Notes: generated by a model not told the origin, from the letters alone. 64,000 nucleotides of DNA from Combretum micranthum (GCA_024138025.1 JAMXBD010001391.1:186001-250000), one strand, 5' to 3'; positions 45,677 to 58,140 are shown, counted from the stretch's first letter. A program made the numbers and translations.

Positions 45677-47732
45677 ATTAGTGATTGACTAATAAAACAA
45701 AGTATATTCACTATAGAGTTATTTTGATGAATTAGTCATGGATACAGGCATACAGCCATTATGACAACCCAATAAGTCAAGTCTCATCGAATCATCTCAA
45801 GTTAACAACTTAATTCCAACGTTTAGCCATTTATATGAAAACTCATGCCTATATTGTTGCTGGGTTTAACCTACATTCTTATGAAGCCAATTAGGCTTTA
45901 CATTCTCTAACTAAGCAAAATTCCTTTGACAAAGTTGAAGGTTTTTGTGTATTTAATAAGCCCTTGATAAGTGCTCTAAGAACTTACGACGTTACATATT
46001 GCATACACTATAGAGCTACTATACTTCTGTTAGGGTTGCAAACAAGTCAAGCCGAGTCGCCTAATCTAAACTTTTCAAGACTCGGACTCAATTTTTCAAA
46101 AGTTATTAAGCTTGACCAAGTTGTTTATCAAGCTTCAAACTCAAGTTCAAGCTTAACTTGTTTGGCAAAAGAGCTTTATATTGAGCTCTAGCTTGACTTG
46201 TTTATTGATCAAGCTCAAGCCAAGTCGATTTTTATCAAGCGTACCAAGTTTTTATCGAGTATGAAATTTAACTTTGGGCTTGGGTCATTTAGATAGCTTG
46301 TTTTCTATTTTTCTCGAACCTAAAAATAATATATATGAGTCATTAAATATATATATATATATATATATTAAATAGAAATTAGGTTTTATTATTGTTGTTA
46401 TATATATTAATATGAATATACGACTCACAAATCTGCTAACGAGCAAGTTGATAGGCTTACTTCCGAGCCTATCCACAAGTCTGAATAAGCCTTTCATGAG
46501 CTGTCTCATGAGCTTGAATCAAAGCACAGGCTCCGCTGATTGTTTAGATAAATAAGCTTTACTTTAAAGTTCAAATTCAACTCTTTTACTATCTAATTAT
46601 TATTGAGTGTTTACAAACTCTTCGATCAATAATATTTATTAGATTAATTTAGCGATTAATGGATAAAGTATACTTATGGTTATGGAATGCTAGATTGGCA
46701 GTTACGTATAAATTTCACTCTTGATGTTTTGTTACCAGTGGTAAACTCAATATGAGAATATCGGCAATGTTGGATGCTAGTTTGAATGTTGTTATGGGAC
46801 TTTATGTAAAAGTTGCATGTAGACCATGCTCTAATGGTACGATAAAGTTAGTAAACTCAATATGAGGTTGTTAATTGGTGTTATTGTGAGTCAAACCTAG
46901 ACATGGACACAAGCCAAGTTTAACATGTGACTTGGCCTGAACCGCCATCAATAGGGTCAGACTCGATAGCCTAAACAAGCCGTACAGGTTATGATTGATC
47001 TAGTGACTCGACGATTAGCTGGGTTTTTGAGTAAACTCTCTTGACTCATAAACCCACCAAATAAGGTGGGTCATTGCAAAAAATAATTAAAAATAAAATA
47101 AAATAAAACTTGATGCTAAAATAGGGAAATGACTAAACAATATGTTCAGTGTGTTGATAAGTGTTTTGAAATTGTGTGTATGTGAATACGTGTGTTGAAT
47201 AGTGTGACTGTAAGAGTACATGAAAGTGTTCTTGTTATGTCATGTGGACAAAGAGCAAGATGAATACCAACATACTTACAAGATTATGTTACATCTTAGG
47301 ATACAATAAGGCAAATATAACATAAAATACATGTAGTATTTGTTTTCTTTTTGCTTGTAAGTAGTAAAATAGCTAGCAAGTTGTAAACAAATACAGATAG
47401 GCTTTGTAACTGATTACAAGTTGAGATTTTCACAACTGATATAAATAGTAATACATAGGAGAGAACAAGGCATGAAAAGTTTACCCAAAATAACAAAACA
47501 CTACAAGAGCCTCTAGAAGCTCGCATTCCAGAAATCTTTCCCAACTTTCCTTCTTTCATTTTCCTCGTATACAAAACATCATAGATAGTTAGAGAGAAAG
47601 AAATCAATGGATTAAAAACAAAACAGTAAACTTAGAGAGATCTAGTTGTTGAGATTTTGAAAACCCTTGTTCCTGAGAAGAATATTCGACAGGAAGAGAG
47701 AACCTTACTTTCATTGAGTCATTTCTAATCGA

Positions 47733-47758
47733 GAGAGAGAGAGAGAGAGCGAGAGAGA
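47733..47758. repeat. GA microsatellite
   Basis: A run of GA repeats with one GC interruption inside the LTR element 47233-51296. Confidence 0.9.
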
Positions 47759-48475
47759 AGTACTGCTAGGGTTGTTGTAAACCCCTAAAGTTTACGATCG
47801 ATTAAGCTTAAACCATAATCGAAAGGTCAACCGGAAACCTTAAAGTCAATAAAACCTTAGTTAGACGTAACAAGTTTAAGTCCGGCAATCTCATGTTCGC
47901 AACCGTAAGTGAGTAAATAAAAGGTTAGTATGTAGAATAGTTCGTAATAACATAAGAAAGCTTAAAAAATATCAAATCAGAAAAACTGCAATTTGTTTTG
48001 AACCCAAACGGATGCAGTTTTCGAAAAAACGTGTCATGAGGCTTAGAATAGTAAATACATTCCGGATAGACCGTAGATTCATAAAAATATAAGGTTTTCA
48101 AAATATCAGTTTTATAATTTTTTGGTAAGTAAAAATATCATATATCATATTTATACGCGTATTTTTTTACCGGTACTTTATTAGTCACATCTACTTTACA
48201 TTATACTATTTATTACTATTCTACACTATTCATTTATCTCTACTTTTTCTAATACATACTATTACACTCTATACACCTATTATCTTTACTATTTACCTTT
48301 CCCATAACTTTATATCATATCTACCTTACATATTATTTCTTTTAATTAACAAAAATACAAAAAAATCACATCTCTCCCTCTCTCACTCCCCATGGTTGGC
48401 GCCTCCCTCCCAATTTCGCTCATATATTTTCTCTTTTTCAATTATTTTTACTCACACAAATTTACTCCTCATTTT

Positions 48476-48660
48476 CTTATAAATACCTCCCCTCCTCTTT
48501 CATTTCTTTCACACTTCATGTACCCACAAATTCACTACCAAATCTCTTCAAAACTCCTCTATATATATACTTTCAAAACTCTCTCAAAATACTCTCAAAC
48601 CCCCTTCTACATATACAAAACCCATTCACACATATTACTCCAAAATCCTCTTAAGGTAAA
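48476..48660 (+). promoter_or_regulatory. LTR core promoter candidate
   Basis: A TATA box (TTATAAATA, 48478-48486) is followed by a long C/T-rich leader, as in transcribed LTRs of plant retroelements. GGTAAA at about 48654 could be a splice donor. The open frame 48392-48697 is a by-product of this CT-rich stretch. Confidence 0.4.
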
Positions 48661-51600
48661 ATTTTCTTTCTATGTTTCTTCCTACCATGTCATGTAACTT
48701 TACATGACTATAGTGTGAGTTTCCTAAACTTATTGTTATGGAAGCTACACTCTGTTCATGTATTGTTCTTGTTCATGAAAATCTATTTCTCTAATTTTTA
48801 TGTTGTTATCATGTTTTGCACATATTATTGTTGATATTATGTTAACTTCTTATATAAGTAGTTAACTAAATATAATTACGTATCTACATATATATATATA
48901 TATATATTCTTTAGAGCATATAAGCTCACTTGCAATTTATTTACTTTCATGAAAAGTAATTTATTTATTTTTTTCTTTGCAATTTATTTATTTCATGTTG
49001 TTTTAAGATTAGTTTCTAGTCTTAAACTTGTCCTCATCAAGTCAAAATAATTTTTTTTTTAGAACTAGTCTATTTTTTATTCCCGGGAGCCTTGAAGAGG
49101 TTAAGACTCCCAATACTTGATTTTATTTATTATTTATTATGATTTGCTTGCTATTATGCTCATAATCATGCACCTAAAGATTGTTGTCTAAATTTTAAAG
49201 CTTCAAATATACTTTTTGCAAAAAGGAGATTTTATCACCTGAGAATGGTTCTATATGAAATTTAGAATTTATGATTTAATAAAAAGTAAATCCATTCTTT
49301 TCAAAACTTTAGGAAGAACTCACTATAATTTTGAAGCTACCTTTGTTAAATTATTTTCCAAAAGAAGATGACTTTTGATAATAAAATGTTTTCCATAAAA
49401 ACATAATGTAAAGGAAACCCCTTAAAAAGGGAAATGAGAGTTTTCAAACCAAGATTTTCCAAGTAATGGTCAAAGAAAAATTGTATAGAAAACTAATAGG
49501 AAAAGTGACACTAATATTGAAAGTTTCGAAGAGGAAAAAAGAGAAATTTATTTTTAAAAAATGAAATATGCTTTGAAAACAAAAGAATCAAAATATTCAT
49601 TTTTTAGGATTTACAAAAAGGATTTCTTGTAAACTATGGTTTTCTAAACTTTTAACTAGCATTATTTTTACTAAAGAAATTTGATTGGACAACAAACACT
49701 TGAGCATCTATAAAAAGAAATTTCTCAACTATATAGATAACTAAGTATTTATCAAAGCAATTTTTGGATGATTTGATGTTTGAAACAAATGCTTTTGGGA
49801 TGGGAAAGTTCGTGGTGAATCTGATCACCACTGTTTCGGAGCTTAAATGACCTAGTTTGATGAAAATAGTTTTAGAAATGGATAGATCTTTTCAAATAGG
49901 TAGAAATCGGTATATTATATACGCAATTCCGAATTAAAATGACCAAGTTATGACCATTTTGAGTTGAAATTATCTTCTATACGAACTTTGACGTTCTTAT
50001 GACATAGTTTTGTCAAATTTCAAGAAAGTTATCAAGATTTACTCATTTCAGGTATTTTTCTTGACTCGGTGATCCCAAGGAAGAATACCCGTATCCCCGA
50101 GGATTATTTCGACTAAGTGGATTGTTTGATTGACTCATCCATTTAAAAGAAGTATCGTCATGGCAACGTGAGTTTATTTCCTTGAATACTTTACTTGATT
50201 GTACTTGTAGTTTAGTTGTACTAGAATTAAGGAAAGACAAATTGATATGTATGTAAAAATTGTTGAAAGAATTCTAAGAATATTGAGATGGGAATTGATT
50301 GTAAGTAATCATTTGTTTTAGCATAGAACTTGATATGTATGAGATTCTATGATCATCTTAAAATTAATAATAATGATGCTATAATATCTTAAATAAATTG
50401 ATTCATGCAAACCATGAAGTAAGTCACATTGCATGAGGTTATTATCCTTGGGTAAAAACGATAATAGCACAGTCAAAAGCAACACTTGGCGGCTATGATC
50501 GAAAGCGATTGCTTGGCGACATGGAATTAAACCAATGCTTGGCGGTAAACCGAAAGCATGGCTCAACCTAAGTAGACTTAATATGCTTGGCAGTAATGAT
50601 AAAAAACATAACTTAACTAAAACTACTCGTTTTGAGATTACTTATCACCAAACCCCGAATGAAGAGCAAAAATCAATTCAATATATAGTTCCCGGAAAAC
50701 AGTATGCCTTGCCTGCTCACGCGTATGTTATATTTCACTTGAATACTTAAATAACTTGTTTGAATTTTGCTACACAAGAGTTTGCTTATGGAAATAATTC
50801 TCACTAAGCCATTAGCTTATACTCCTATAGATATCTTTTGCAGTTTAGCTATTTGTGGTTGAGGCCATGTAGACCTTGCAGCCAGGTATTTTCCCTTTTT
50901 GGTTAAGGAATTTTTAGATGAAGTTTAGCATTAGTTCAGATGTAGACTTCATAGAAAATTTCTTGTAATAGATTATAGTTATTTTGGCGGAAAATGCCCC
51001 TAAGACTTGTAATACAATATTATGAATAAATGAATATTATGATTTCCTTTCCTTAATTTGTTATTGTATCTTCTTAAGCTTCAAATTTTAAAGTATGGTC
51101 CTCTAAATTTATGAGAGCACTCCTTACACTTAATATCGAAGTTTTGGAAATGACTAAGGTTGTCATACTTAAGCTTTAATATTGAGTGTGGCGGACTGTT
51201 ACATTTAGGATACCCTTTGGGACGTGACAGTTTGTCTACTTGAAGATTCGAGTATTATTTGTTTCGTGGGCTTGGGCCTTGAACTCGGGCTTATCAGTTC
51301 TCTGTGTGTGAAGTGTGTTAGCCTGATATTCTATGGAATAAAAATAAATTAAAAAAAATGTAAAGTAAAAGAAAATAGGGAAGTTGATTGAAAAAAAAAA
51401 AAGTTTTATCATGGGTTTCCCCACTATAAACTGGCCTGTGACCTATTGAGTTGGCTCGATACGACCCTTCAAGTCTGAGTTGGCTTTAAGTCAAGCATAT
51501 ATCGACCCATGAATTGGTGGTTCAAAGCTTGGTTGATCCATTGTTGATGTCTAGGCAAACAATCGTATATTATCCTTATCATTTATGTTTGAACAATGTA

Positions 51601-52418
51601 ATGGTGAGTAATAAGCTACTATAAGTCTTGGGCACTAGGACTATGCTATATACTTTATGTTTCCTTTTGCTTTAGATGTTAGTAGGTTTATACCGTTGAT
51701 AATGTGTGATACTCATGTGTCTTTTGTGCAGTATAGTTATTCGTAGGGCATTTGTTAATCCTATTTAGGATGTCGTTTTTCAAGTGACCATAGTTTTGTA
51801 TTTGAAGGATCAAGACAATATAATGTGTCACGATAAGGTACAAGGATATGGTGAACTAGCCATGTCTTTGAATTTTACACATGACCCTCCAACTTAAATA
51901 TCTCGTGATAAAACGTAACGCTCTCACGTCTTGAACTGCCATTAAGATGAAAAGCAAAAATTAAGCAAATTAGTAAATAAATCATTATTTCCTCACATCA
52001 ATCATCAAGATAGATATTAATTAAAAAATTGCCTCCATTGCTCTATCTTAAATTTTCTTTTGGCTAAAATTTAGTGGTCAGCGGATGAGGATTAAGAGAA
52101 CGCTATACATTCCATGATTATTAATCTCCTAAAAATAAACAACTTAATGGTGCACTTTTTTAATCTTGTACCTTATGCCCACGGGAATATTTGGAAAGTT
52201 ATGACTGAATAAATGTCTCCATAATGAAAATGGTAAATAATTCTTCATTTCATTTAATTATGGTCAAATTTAAATTTTTGAAATTTCTTTATAAAAAGTG
52301 GAATGCTATTCATGACTAGTCAAATTTTCAGTGTTCTTGAAGTGCATATTATAGTTTACTTTGCTCTACATATCAACCCAAAGAGATTCCTTTTTTCCTA
52401 AATCTTCCTTTTCCATCA

Positions 52419-53381
52419 ATGGCAATTCAAGGAATTTCCCCTTCTCCATTTGATCCACAGGCAGCTTGCAAATGTTGCCATCAACCTGAATGGCTGCAAA
52501 ACATTCTAACAGGTCAGGACTAAGAGATTTTTAGTATATGATACTAATTTCCAAAATGTGTAATGAATTATGGTTTTGAATCTTGGCTTTATATAGATAA
52601 ATTTTGATGTGAAAATTCATATTGATAGTTTACTCAAATTATATTCTATGGTTTTCATGATGTAACTGATGTAGAAGTGAGCACGGTTTGGCATAATTAT
52701 CACTTCCCAGAGATAAAATCATAGTTTAGATCATTAAATCCTAGAATTTAATCATAAAATCCATAGTCTAAATGCCAACAACCTCATAAAACATGATTTC
52801 TTGAAAATATTCATTAGCCAGACACTACTTTAGTGTTAACTTGTATATAAATTTCCATTTTGTGTGAATTATTCTGCATCAAATGTTCCATTGCAGATGT
52901 GGACAGGAATATAGAGAGTATCCTGAAACTTGTATCCCACTGCAGTAAGAAACCAGAAGTTATGCGCATGCTTGGAGAGCTAAAGTTCTCTTTCATTTCT
53001 TTAGTAGCGGATCATGACCAACTAGTGATCAGATATCTAGAACTAACTTCTTCCTCCCACAATGAATCAACAGAACAGAAATGCAATAAGGAAAATGAAA
53101 TCTTGGAAGATCGTAGATCGGAAAAGATATATTCGCCCCCAGAATCTGCTATGGAAGACACTGAAAGCGAATTTGGCAGTGAGAACTCTGATTTTGAGCG
53201 CATGGAAAAGTCGGTTGAGGAATTTTTGCAGACTGAACCAAACAATGAGAAACTATATCAAAAGAGGGGAGATGTTGAGAACGACAAAGGACTCATTATT
53301 CCATCAACTATGGAAGAAATCACCACCGAAGTGATGGTTTCGGTTTTGGACTGCGTTGTGGATTACGCGAGGATCCCTTGA
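52419..53381 (+). CDS. NETWORKED/KIP1-like (NAB domain) protein, divergent; frame ends early
   Basis: Exon 1 is 52419-52512 (MAIQGISPSPFDPQAACKCC...), donor CAG/GTCAGG; exon 2 is 52897 onward after TTCCATTGCAG. Spliced, the frame gives 192 aa ending DYARIP at 53381. The N-terminal PEWLQNILTDVDRNIESILKLV and KKPEVMRMLGELKFSFISLV follow the NAB actin-binding domain pattern of plant NET proteins (WLQ..L.DMD.KVK.MLKLI ... KKRPEL...VEEFYR.YRALAERYD), but the WWWDSH start is replaced by CKCCH and about 11 residues in the middle are missing. The rest is acidic and Glu/Ser-rich, as in linkers before a coiled coil. NET proteins link actin to membranes. The expected coiled coil follows at once but in another frame (53372-53713), so this copy appears frameshifted. 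An unseen alternative splice is possible. Confidence 0.5.
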
Positions 53382-53713
53382 GGGGTGCATTTAAGTGGGA
53401 AGAGAGGCGGGATGGGCTCAACATGCAGGGGATCAATCTGTTGGAAGAGAATCTACAAAAGCCGGCAGAGTTGGTAAGAAGAGATGAAGAAAAGAGGGAA
53501 ACCATTGGCAAGCTTCAATCCAAGATTGATGAACAGAAGGAAATCATACGTAAGCTTGAATTCGAGCTTGATGAACTGAAGGCAGTGAAAGGACCAGTCC
53601 AGGATATCTTCTCTTGCTCCAGGGCAATTGTAAGGACCAACCAGTCCCCAGTCGCAAGGCTGACAGAGGCGCTTTTTGGTCCATTTTTTACAAGAACTTT
53701 TTGGTGCCATTAA
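53372..53713 (+). pseudogene. Out-of-frame coiled-coil tail of the NAB-like gene
   Basis: The frame overlaps the end of the previous one and reads DPLRGAFKWEERRDGLNMQG, then a heptad-type coiled coil (RDEEKRETIGKLQSKIDEQK, EIIRKLEFELDELK), ending FGPFFTRTFWCH and a stop. DEEKRExIxxL is a common motif in the C-terminal half of NET3-type proteins. No ATG start is present before the coil, so it most likely belongs to the gene at 52419 and was separated by an indel between about 53340 and 53378. Confidence 0.5.
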
Positions 53714-54270
53714 GCTATCTTGCAATTGATGAAGCTGTGTTGGGAATATTCTTTGGCCTGATCAAATGCTATACATTCAAGAATGAAATCTAGGGGTTTC
53801 CATGGTTCAGGTTGATTTGTTTTTTCCCAAAGCATGATCCATAGATATGTTTCTTTCTGCTATACCCTTCAAATAGCATACAAAGAATCATTGAAATTGT
53901 TTGTTTTTTTTTTTTTTTTTCCGAATCGAACACTAAATATCTAGTTGAACAACTGATCAATATATTAGGTACAATCACATTGAAGACATGAACACTGCAA
54001 GAAAGTACTTCAAACTGAATTTTTCATAAGTTAATGGAACATGGTAAATCAAGGCTGTTCAAAGCGGAAATGAAATGATGCAATAACTATACACAATAGC
54101 TAATTGCAAAATCCACCATGACTTAATCTGCTAGAAGGCAGGGATTTGTTCATGATGTTCATAATTGTTTCTTGCTCTCAGTGAACTATGAACTGAACAG
54201 CATGCAAGTGAAACCTACTAATAACTAGGCCTTCCTACTTCCATTTTCATGCAATTAGAACACTTAACAA
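53714..54270. other. 3' flank of the NAB-like gene
   Basis: AT-rich, with a poly-T run at 53900-53920. Probably 3' UTR and intergenic sequence; nothing else seen. Confidence 0.4.
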
Positions 54271-54500
54271 TTACATTACAAAAGCTAGAATCGCAGTGCC
54301 AGTTTCATTCCTCAGTTTTCCAAGACTGGATGATTTCTTCCCCATGAACTCACCAGATGCCGGTATCAGGACAAATGGTTATGAAATTGGAGCAATTGGA
54401 GCTGGAGCCCTTTGATCACTTGCATTTGGAGTTGGGAAAAATGTAGATATGTTAGGGGAGTTTGCATATGGTACAACAACCGAAGATGCTAAAATTTTGG
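54271..54500 (-). pseudogene. Possible Pro/Ala-rich GPI-anchored protein fragment
   Basis: The minus strand from about 54500 reads ASSVVVPYANSPNISTFFPT, then PNASDQRAPAPIAPIS, a stop (54381-54379), and on in the same frame IPASGEFMGKKSSSLGKL to a final stop at 54271. The Ala-Pro-rich stretch followed by SGEF.GK and a hydrophobic tail resembles C-termini of arabinogalactan-like GPI-anchored proteins. Only one in-frame stop separates the halves. The upstream part (54500-54670) shows mixed frames. Low confidence; the family was not identified. Confidence 0.2.
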
Positions 54501-54685
54501 TAGGCTTTTCCAGTTAATAAAGTGGATGAAGGTTCCCAATAAGTATAGTCATTGTGAAATAGAACTGAAATTTGGCAAACATGAACACTGACACTTGATT
54601 TGAAGATGGAGATAGTTGTGATGACAAAGTGTTGAATGAATTTGGAAGTGAAAGTACAAAAGTTAGGTGGAAATTCTTAGGTTAA

Positions 54686-54729
54686 GTCGCCACTTTTTTA
54701 TGTACGGCGACTTATGCACAAGTGGCGAC
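54686..54729. repeat. Perfect 10-bp stem at the satellite border
   Basis: GTCGCCACTT (54686-54695) and AAGTGGCGAC (54720-54729) form a perfect inverted repeat with a 24-base loop that itself contains GGCGACTT. It sits right before the CTAGGTC satellite begins. It could be a transposon end or a recombination-prone hairpin. Confidence 0.5.
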
Positions 54730-54739
54730 CTGATCATCC

Positions 54740-55975
54740 GATAAAAATCAACCTAGGAAAAACAAATACACCAAGAACATATTATACAAACCTAGAACAT
54801 TAAGCGACCTAAGGTAAATACTCAAATCTAAAACATAATAGAGGAACCTAAGACATCCGTTAACCTGGAACATAAGAGAAAACCTAGATATATTAAAATA
54901 ACCTAGGGCATTCCTTCAGCTAGCACAAAATAAAGAACCTGATACATTTAGAACATGTGATACTACTGTTTATCTAAGTATTAGCAAATGTTCTAGGTCA
55001 CGAGTCTCAGGTACTAGGTTTCGAGTTACATCATATCTCCTAGATAAGAGTGGAAGTTCCAGGTCATAGAACACCTAGAACAAATGCGAATACTTAGAAC
55101 ATATTAAAATAACCTAGACATTCCTTCACCCAGCACAAAATAAAGAATCTGGTACATTTCAAACATGTGTTACTACTATTTGTCCTAGGTATTAGCAAAT
55201 GTTCTGGGTCACGAGTCCCAGGTATTAGGTCTCAGGTTACCTCATATCTCCTAGGTAAGAGTGTAAGTTCCAGATCATAGAACACCTAGAACAAATGTGA
55301 ATACCTAGAACATATTAAAATAACCTAAGATATTCCTTCACCTAGCACAAAATAAAGAACCCGGTATATTTCAAACGTGTGCTACCACTGTTTATCCTAA
55401 GTATTAGCAAATGTTCTAGGTCAAGAGTCCCGGGCACTAGGTTTTAGGTTACGTCATATGTCCCAAGTAAGAGTCGAAGTTCCAAGTCATGGACACCTAA
55501 AAAAAATGCAAATACCTATAACATATTAAAATAAATTGGGATTTTCCTTCACCCAACACAAAATAAAGAATTCGGTACATTTCTAATATGTGCTACCACT
55601 GTTTATCCTAGGTATTAGCAAATATATTAAGTCAAGAGTCCTAGGTACTAGGTCCTAGGTTAAGTCATATGTCCCAGGTAAGAGTGGAAGTTCCAGGTCA
55701 TAGACACTTAGAACAATGCGAATACCTAAAACATATTAAAATAACTTAGGACATTCCTTCAACCACATAAAATAAAGAACCCGGCACATTTCGAACATGT
55801 GCAACTACTGTTTGTCCTAGGTATAAGAAAATGTTCCAGGTCACAAGTCTCAGGTTACGTCATACCTCCTAGGTAAGAGTAGAAGTTCCAGGTCATAGAA
55901 CACCTAGAACAAATGCGAATACCTAAAACATATTAAAATAACCTAGGACATTCCTTCAACTAGGTCGCTTGAAAT
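54740..55975. repeat. GACCTAG satellite, zone 1: ~210-bp units
   Basis: About six head-to-tail units, marked by AAAATAAAGAA at about 54931, 55141, 55353, 55564 and 55773 (steps of 209-212 bp). Each unit has ACCTAGAACATATTAAAATA, ACATTCCTTCACC, TGTTCTAGGTCACGAGTC and AGTTCCAGGTCATAGA. Both orientations of the core motif CTAGGTC/GACCTAG occur inside one unit. Non-coding. Confidence 0.9.
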
Positions 55976-58140
55976 ACGCCACATTGTAAGTATTCTAGGT
56001 CATTTGTCTAGGTCCCTTCTAACTATTCTAGGCTATTTGTTTTAGGAGTTAACAAGATGCTAAGTTTTTATCAAAGGTCACTTTTAAATGTTTTAGGATC
56101 TTACACATGTCTTAGGTCCCTTTTAACTATTCTAGGTCCTTACACATGTCTTAGGTCCCCTATAATGATGAAGGTAGTTTGTCCTAGGTCAATCTAAATT
56201 GTTCTAGTCCTTACACATCCCAGGTCGCTTTTAGATTTCTAGGTCATCGTCCTAGGTCACCATAAAATGTTCTAGGTCCATAACACAAGTCCTAGGTTGC
56301 TTTTAGATTTATAGGTCATTTGTTCTAGGTCACTAGAAAATGTTTTAGGTCCTTAACAACAGCTGGGGTACCTTTTAATGTTCTAGGTCATTTGTTCCTA
56401 GGTCACTTATAAATGTTCTAGGTCGTTACATATGCCAGAGGTCCTTTTAATGTTCTATGTCATTTGTCCAGGTTATTATAAAATGTTCTAGGTCCTCAAC
56501 AAAAGCCAGGGTACCTTTTAATGTCTAAGTCATTATAAATGTTCTAGGTCTTACACATGTCTTGGGTCCCTTTTAATGTATAGGTCATCTGTCCTAGGTA
56601 AATTTAAAATGTTTTAGGTCCTTACACATATCCTATTTCGCTTTAAGATTTCTATATCGTTCGATCTAGGTCACCATAAAATGTTTTAGGTCTGTAACAC
56701 AAGTCTTAGGTACCTTTTAGTGTTTTAGGTAATTTGTTCCTTGGTCACTTGTAAATGTTCTAGGTTGTTACACATGTCTTAGGTCCCTTTTAATGTTCTA
56801 TGTCGTTTCTTAGGTCCCTTTTAATGTTCTATGTCGTTTATCCTAGAAAATTTAAAATGTTCTAGGTCCTTATACATGTCCTAGTCACTTTTAGAATTCT
56901 AGGTCATTCGTCCTGGTTACTATAAAATGTTATAGGTCCTCAACACAAGTCTTAGGTACCTTCTAACGTTCTAGGTCATTCTTCCTAGGTCACATACAAA
57001 TGTTTTAGGTCGTTACCTATGTCTTAGGTCCCTTTTAATGTTCTATGTCATTTTTCCTAGGTAAATTTAAAACGTTCTAAGTCTTTACACATACCCTAGG
57101 TTGCTTTTAGATTTCTAGGTCATTCGTCCTAGGTGATTATAAAATGTTCCAGGTCCTTAACGAAAGCTGGGATACCTTTTAATGTTCTAGGTCATTTTCT
57201 TAGGTTACTTATAAATATTCTAGTCATTACACATGTCTTAGGTCTCTTTTAATGTTATAGGTCATTTAACCTCGGTAAATTTAAAATGTTCTACATCCTT
57301 ATACATGTCCTAGGCCACTTTTATATTTCTAGGTCATTCGTCCTAGGTACCATAAAATGTTCTAGGTCCTCAACACAAGTCTTAGGTACCTTTTAATGTT
57401 CTAGTTCATTTGTTCCTTGGTCACTATAAATGTTCTAGGTTGTTATACATGTCCTAGGTCTCTTTTTGTGTTCTAGGTCATTTGTCCCAAGTAAATTTAA
57501 AATGTTCTAGGCATGACATGCCCTAGGTGGCTTTTAGTTTTCCAGGTCGACCTAGGTTACTATAAAATGTTGTAGGTGCTTAACATAAGTCTTAGGTCCT
57601 TTTAACGTTCTAGTCATTTGTTTCTAGGTCACTTATAAATGTTCAAGGTCATTACACATGTATTAGCTCCCTTTTAATGTTATATGTCATTTGTCCTAGT
57701 AAATTTAAAATGTCCTAGGTCCTTACACATGTGCTAGGTCGCTTTTAGATTTCTAAGTCATTCGTCCTTGGTCACCATAAAATGTTCTAGTTCTTGACAA
57801 ATTCCTAGGTACCTTTTAATGTTCTAGGTCATTTGTTCCTAGGTCACTTATAAATGTTTTAGGTTGTTATATATGTCATAGGTCATGTTTGTGTCTAAGT
57901 CATTTGTTCTAGGTCAGTTTAAAATGTCCTAGGTCAATTGTCCTAGGCCACTTTAAAATGTTCTAGTCCTTACATAAGTCCTAGGCCACATTTAAATGTT
58001 CTAGGACATTTGTTTGAGGTCACTTTTAATGTTCTAGGTCATTGTCCTAGTCACTTTTAAATGTTCTAGGTCCATGCATATGTCCTAAGCTACTTTTAGT
58101 GTTCTAGCTCTTTTTATATGTTCTAGGTCATTGGATTTGC
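55976..58140. repeat. GACCTAG satellite, zone 2: ~19-bp motif in ~214-bp higher-order units
   Basis: A dense run of TTCTAGGTC-type words about 13-22 bases apart, all in the AGGTC orientation. They are arranged in higher-order units: (C/T)ATAAAATGTT starts at 56261, 56477, 56675, 56921, 57138, 57351, 57561 and 57776 (usually 210-217 bp apart; one long step of 246 carries a local duplication). Typical words in order: TGTTCTAGGTCC, TTACACATGTC, TAGGTCGCTTTTAGATTTC, TAGGTCATTCGTCCTAGGTCAC. No open frame. Confidence 0.9.

Larger units (their letters stand above)
47233..51296 (+). mobile_element. 4064-bp LTR-type insertion with 5-bp target-site duplication
   Basis: Begins TGTTATGTC and ends GGCTTATCA, flanked by GTTCT on both sides (47228-47232, 51297-51301). 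Copy D has a single GTTCT at the matching place (around 63198-63202). No gag/pol domains are seen. A promoter-like block at 48476-48660 (CTTATAAATACC, then a C/T-rich leader and CTCTTAAGGTAAAA) and a poly(A) area around 51000-51040 are LTR features. TGTAAACCCC at about 47776 and GGGACGTGACA at about 51221-51231 look like ends of a second LTR nested within the first, but their flanks do not match well. Also contains a GA microsatellite (47733-47758) and a TA run (48889-48907). Confidence 0.75.
46896..51555. mobile_element. hAT-like MITE split by the LTR insertion (copy C)
   Basis: The ends CCTAGACATGG and GATGTCTAGG are inverted relatives. With the 4064-bp LTR element removed, the remainder is about 590 bp, the same as the unbroken copy at 62874-63464. 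Rich in GGGTCA/TGACCC motifs. Confidence 0.5.
45660..52130 (+). repeat. Segmental duplication, copy C
   Basis: From GTATACCAAAAGTGACATTA onward this segment parallels 61529-64000 base by base with scattered changes, up to 47232 and again from 51302 to at least 52100. The interruption is the LTR element 47233-51296. A further gap is at about 46674, where copy D has ~90 extra bases. The segment leads directly into the NAB-like gene at 52419. Confidence 0.85.

Noticed and set aside
48392..48697. 101-codon plus-strand open frame
   Set aside because: Covers the TATA and CT-rich leader of an LTR; a hydrophobic appearance is expected from T/C-rich DNA.
53012..53245. Minus-strand open frame opposite the NAB-like gene
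   Set aside because: An antisense shadow of exon 2.
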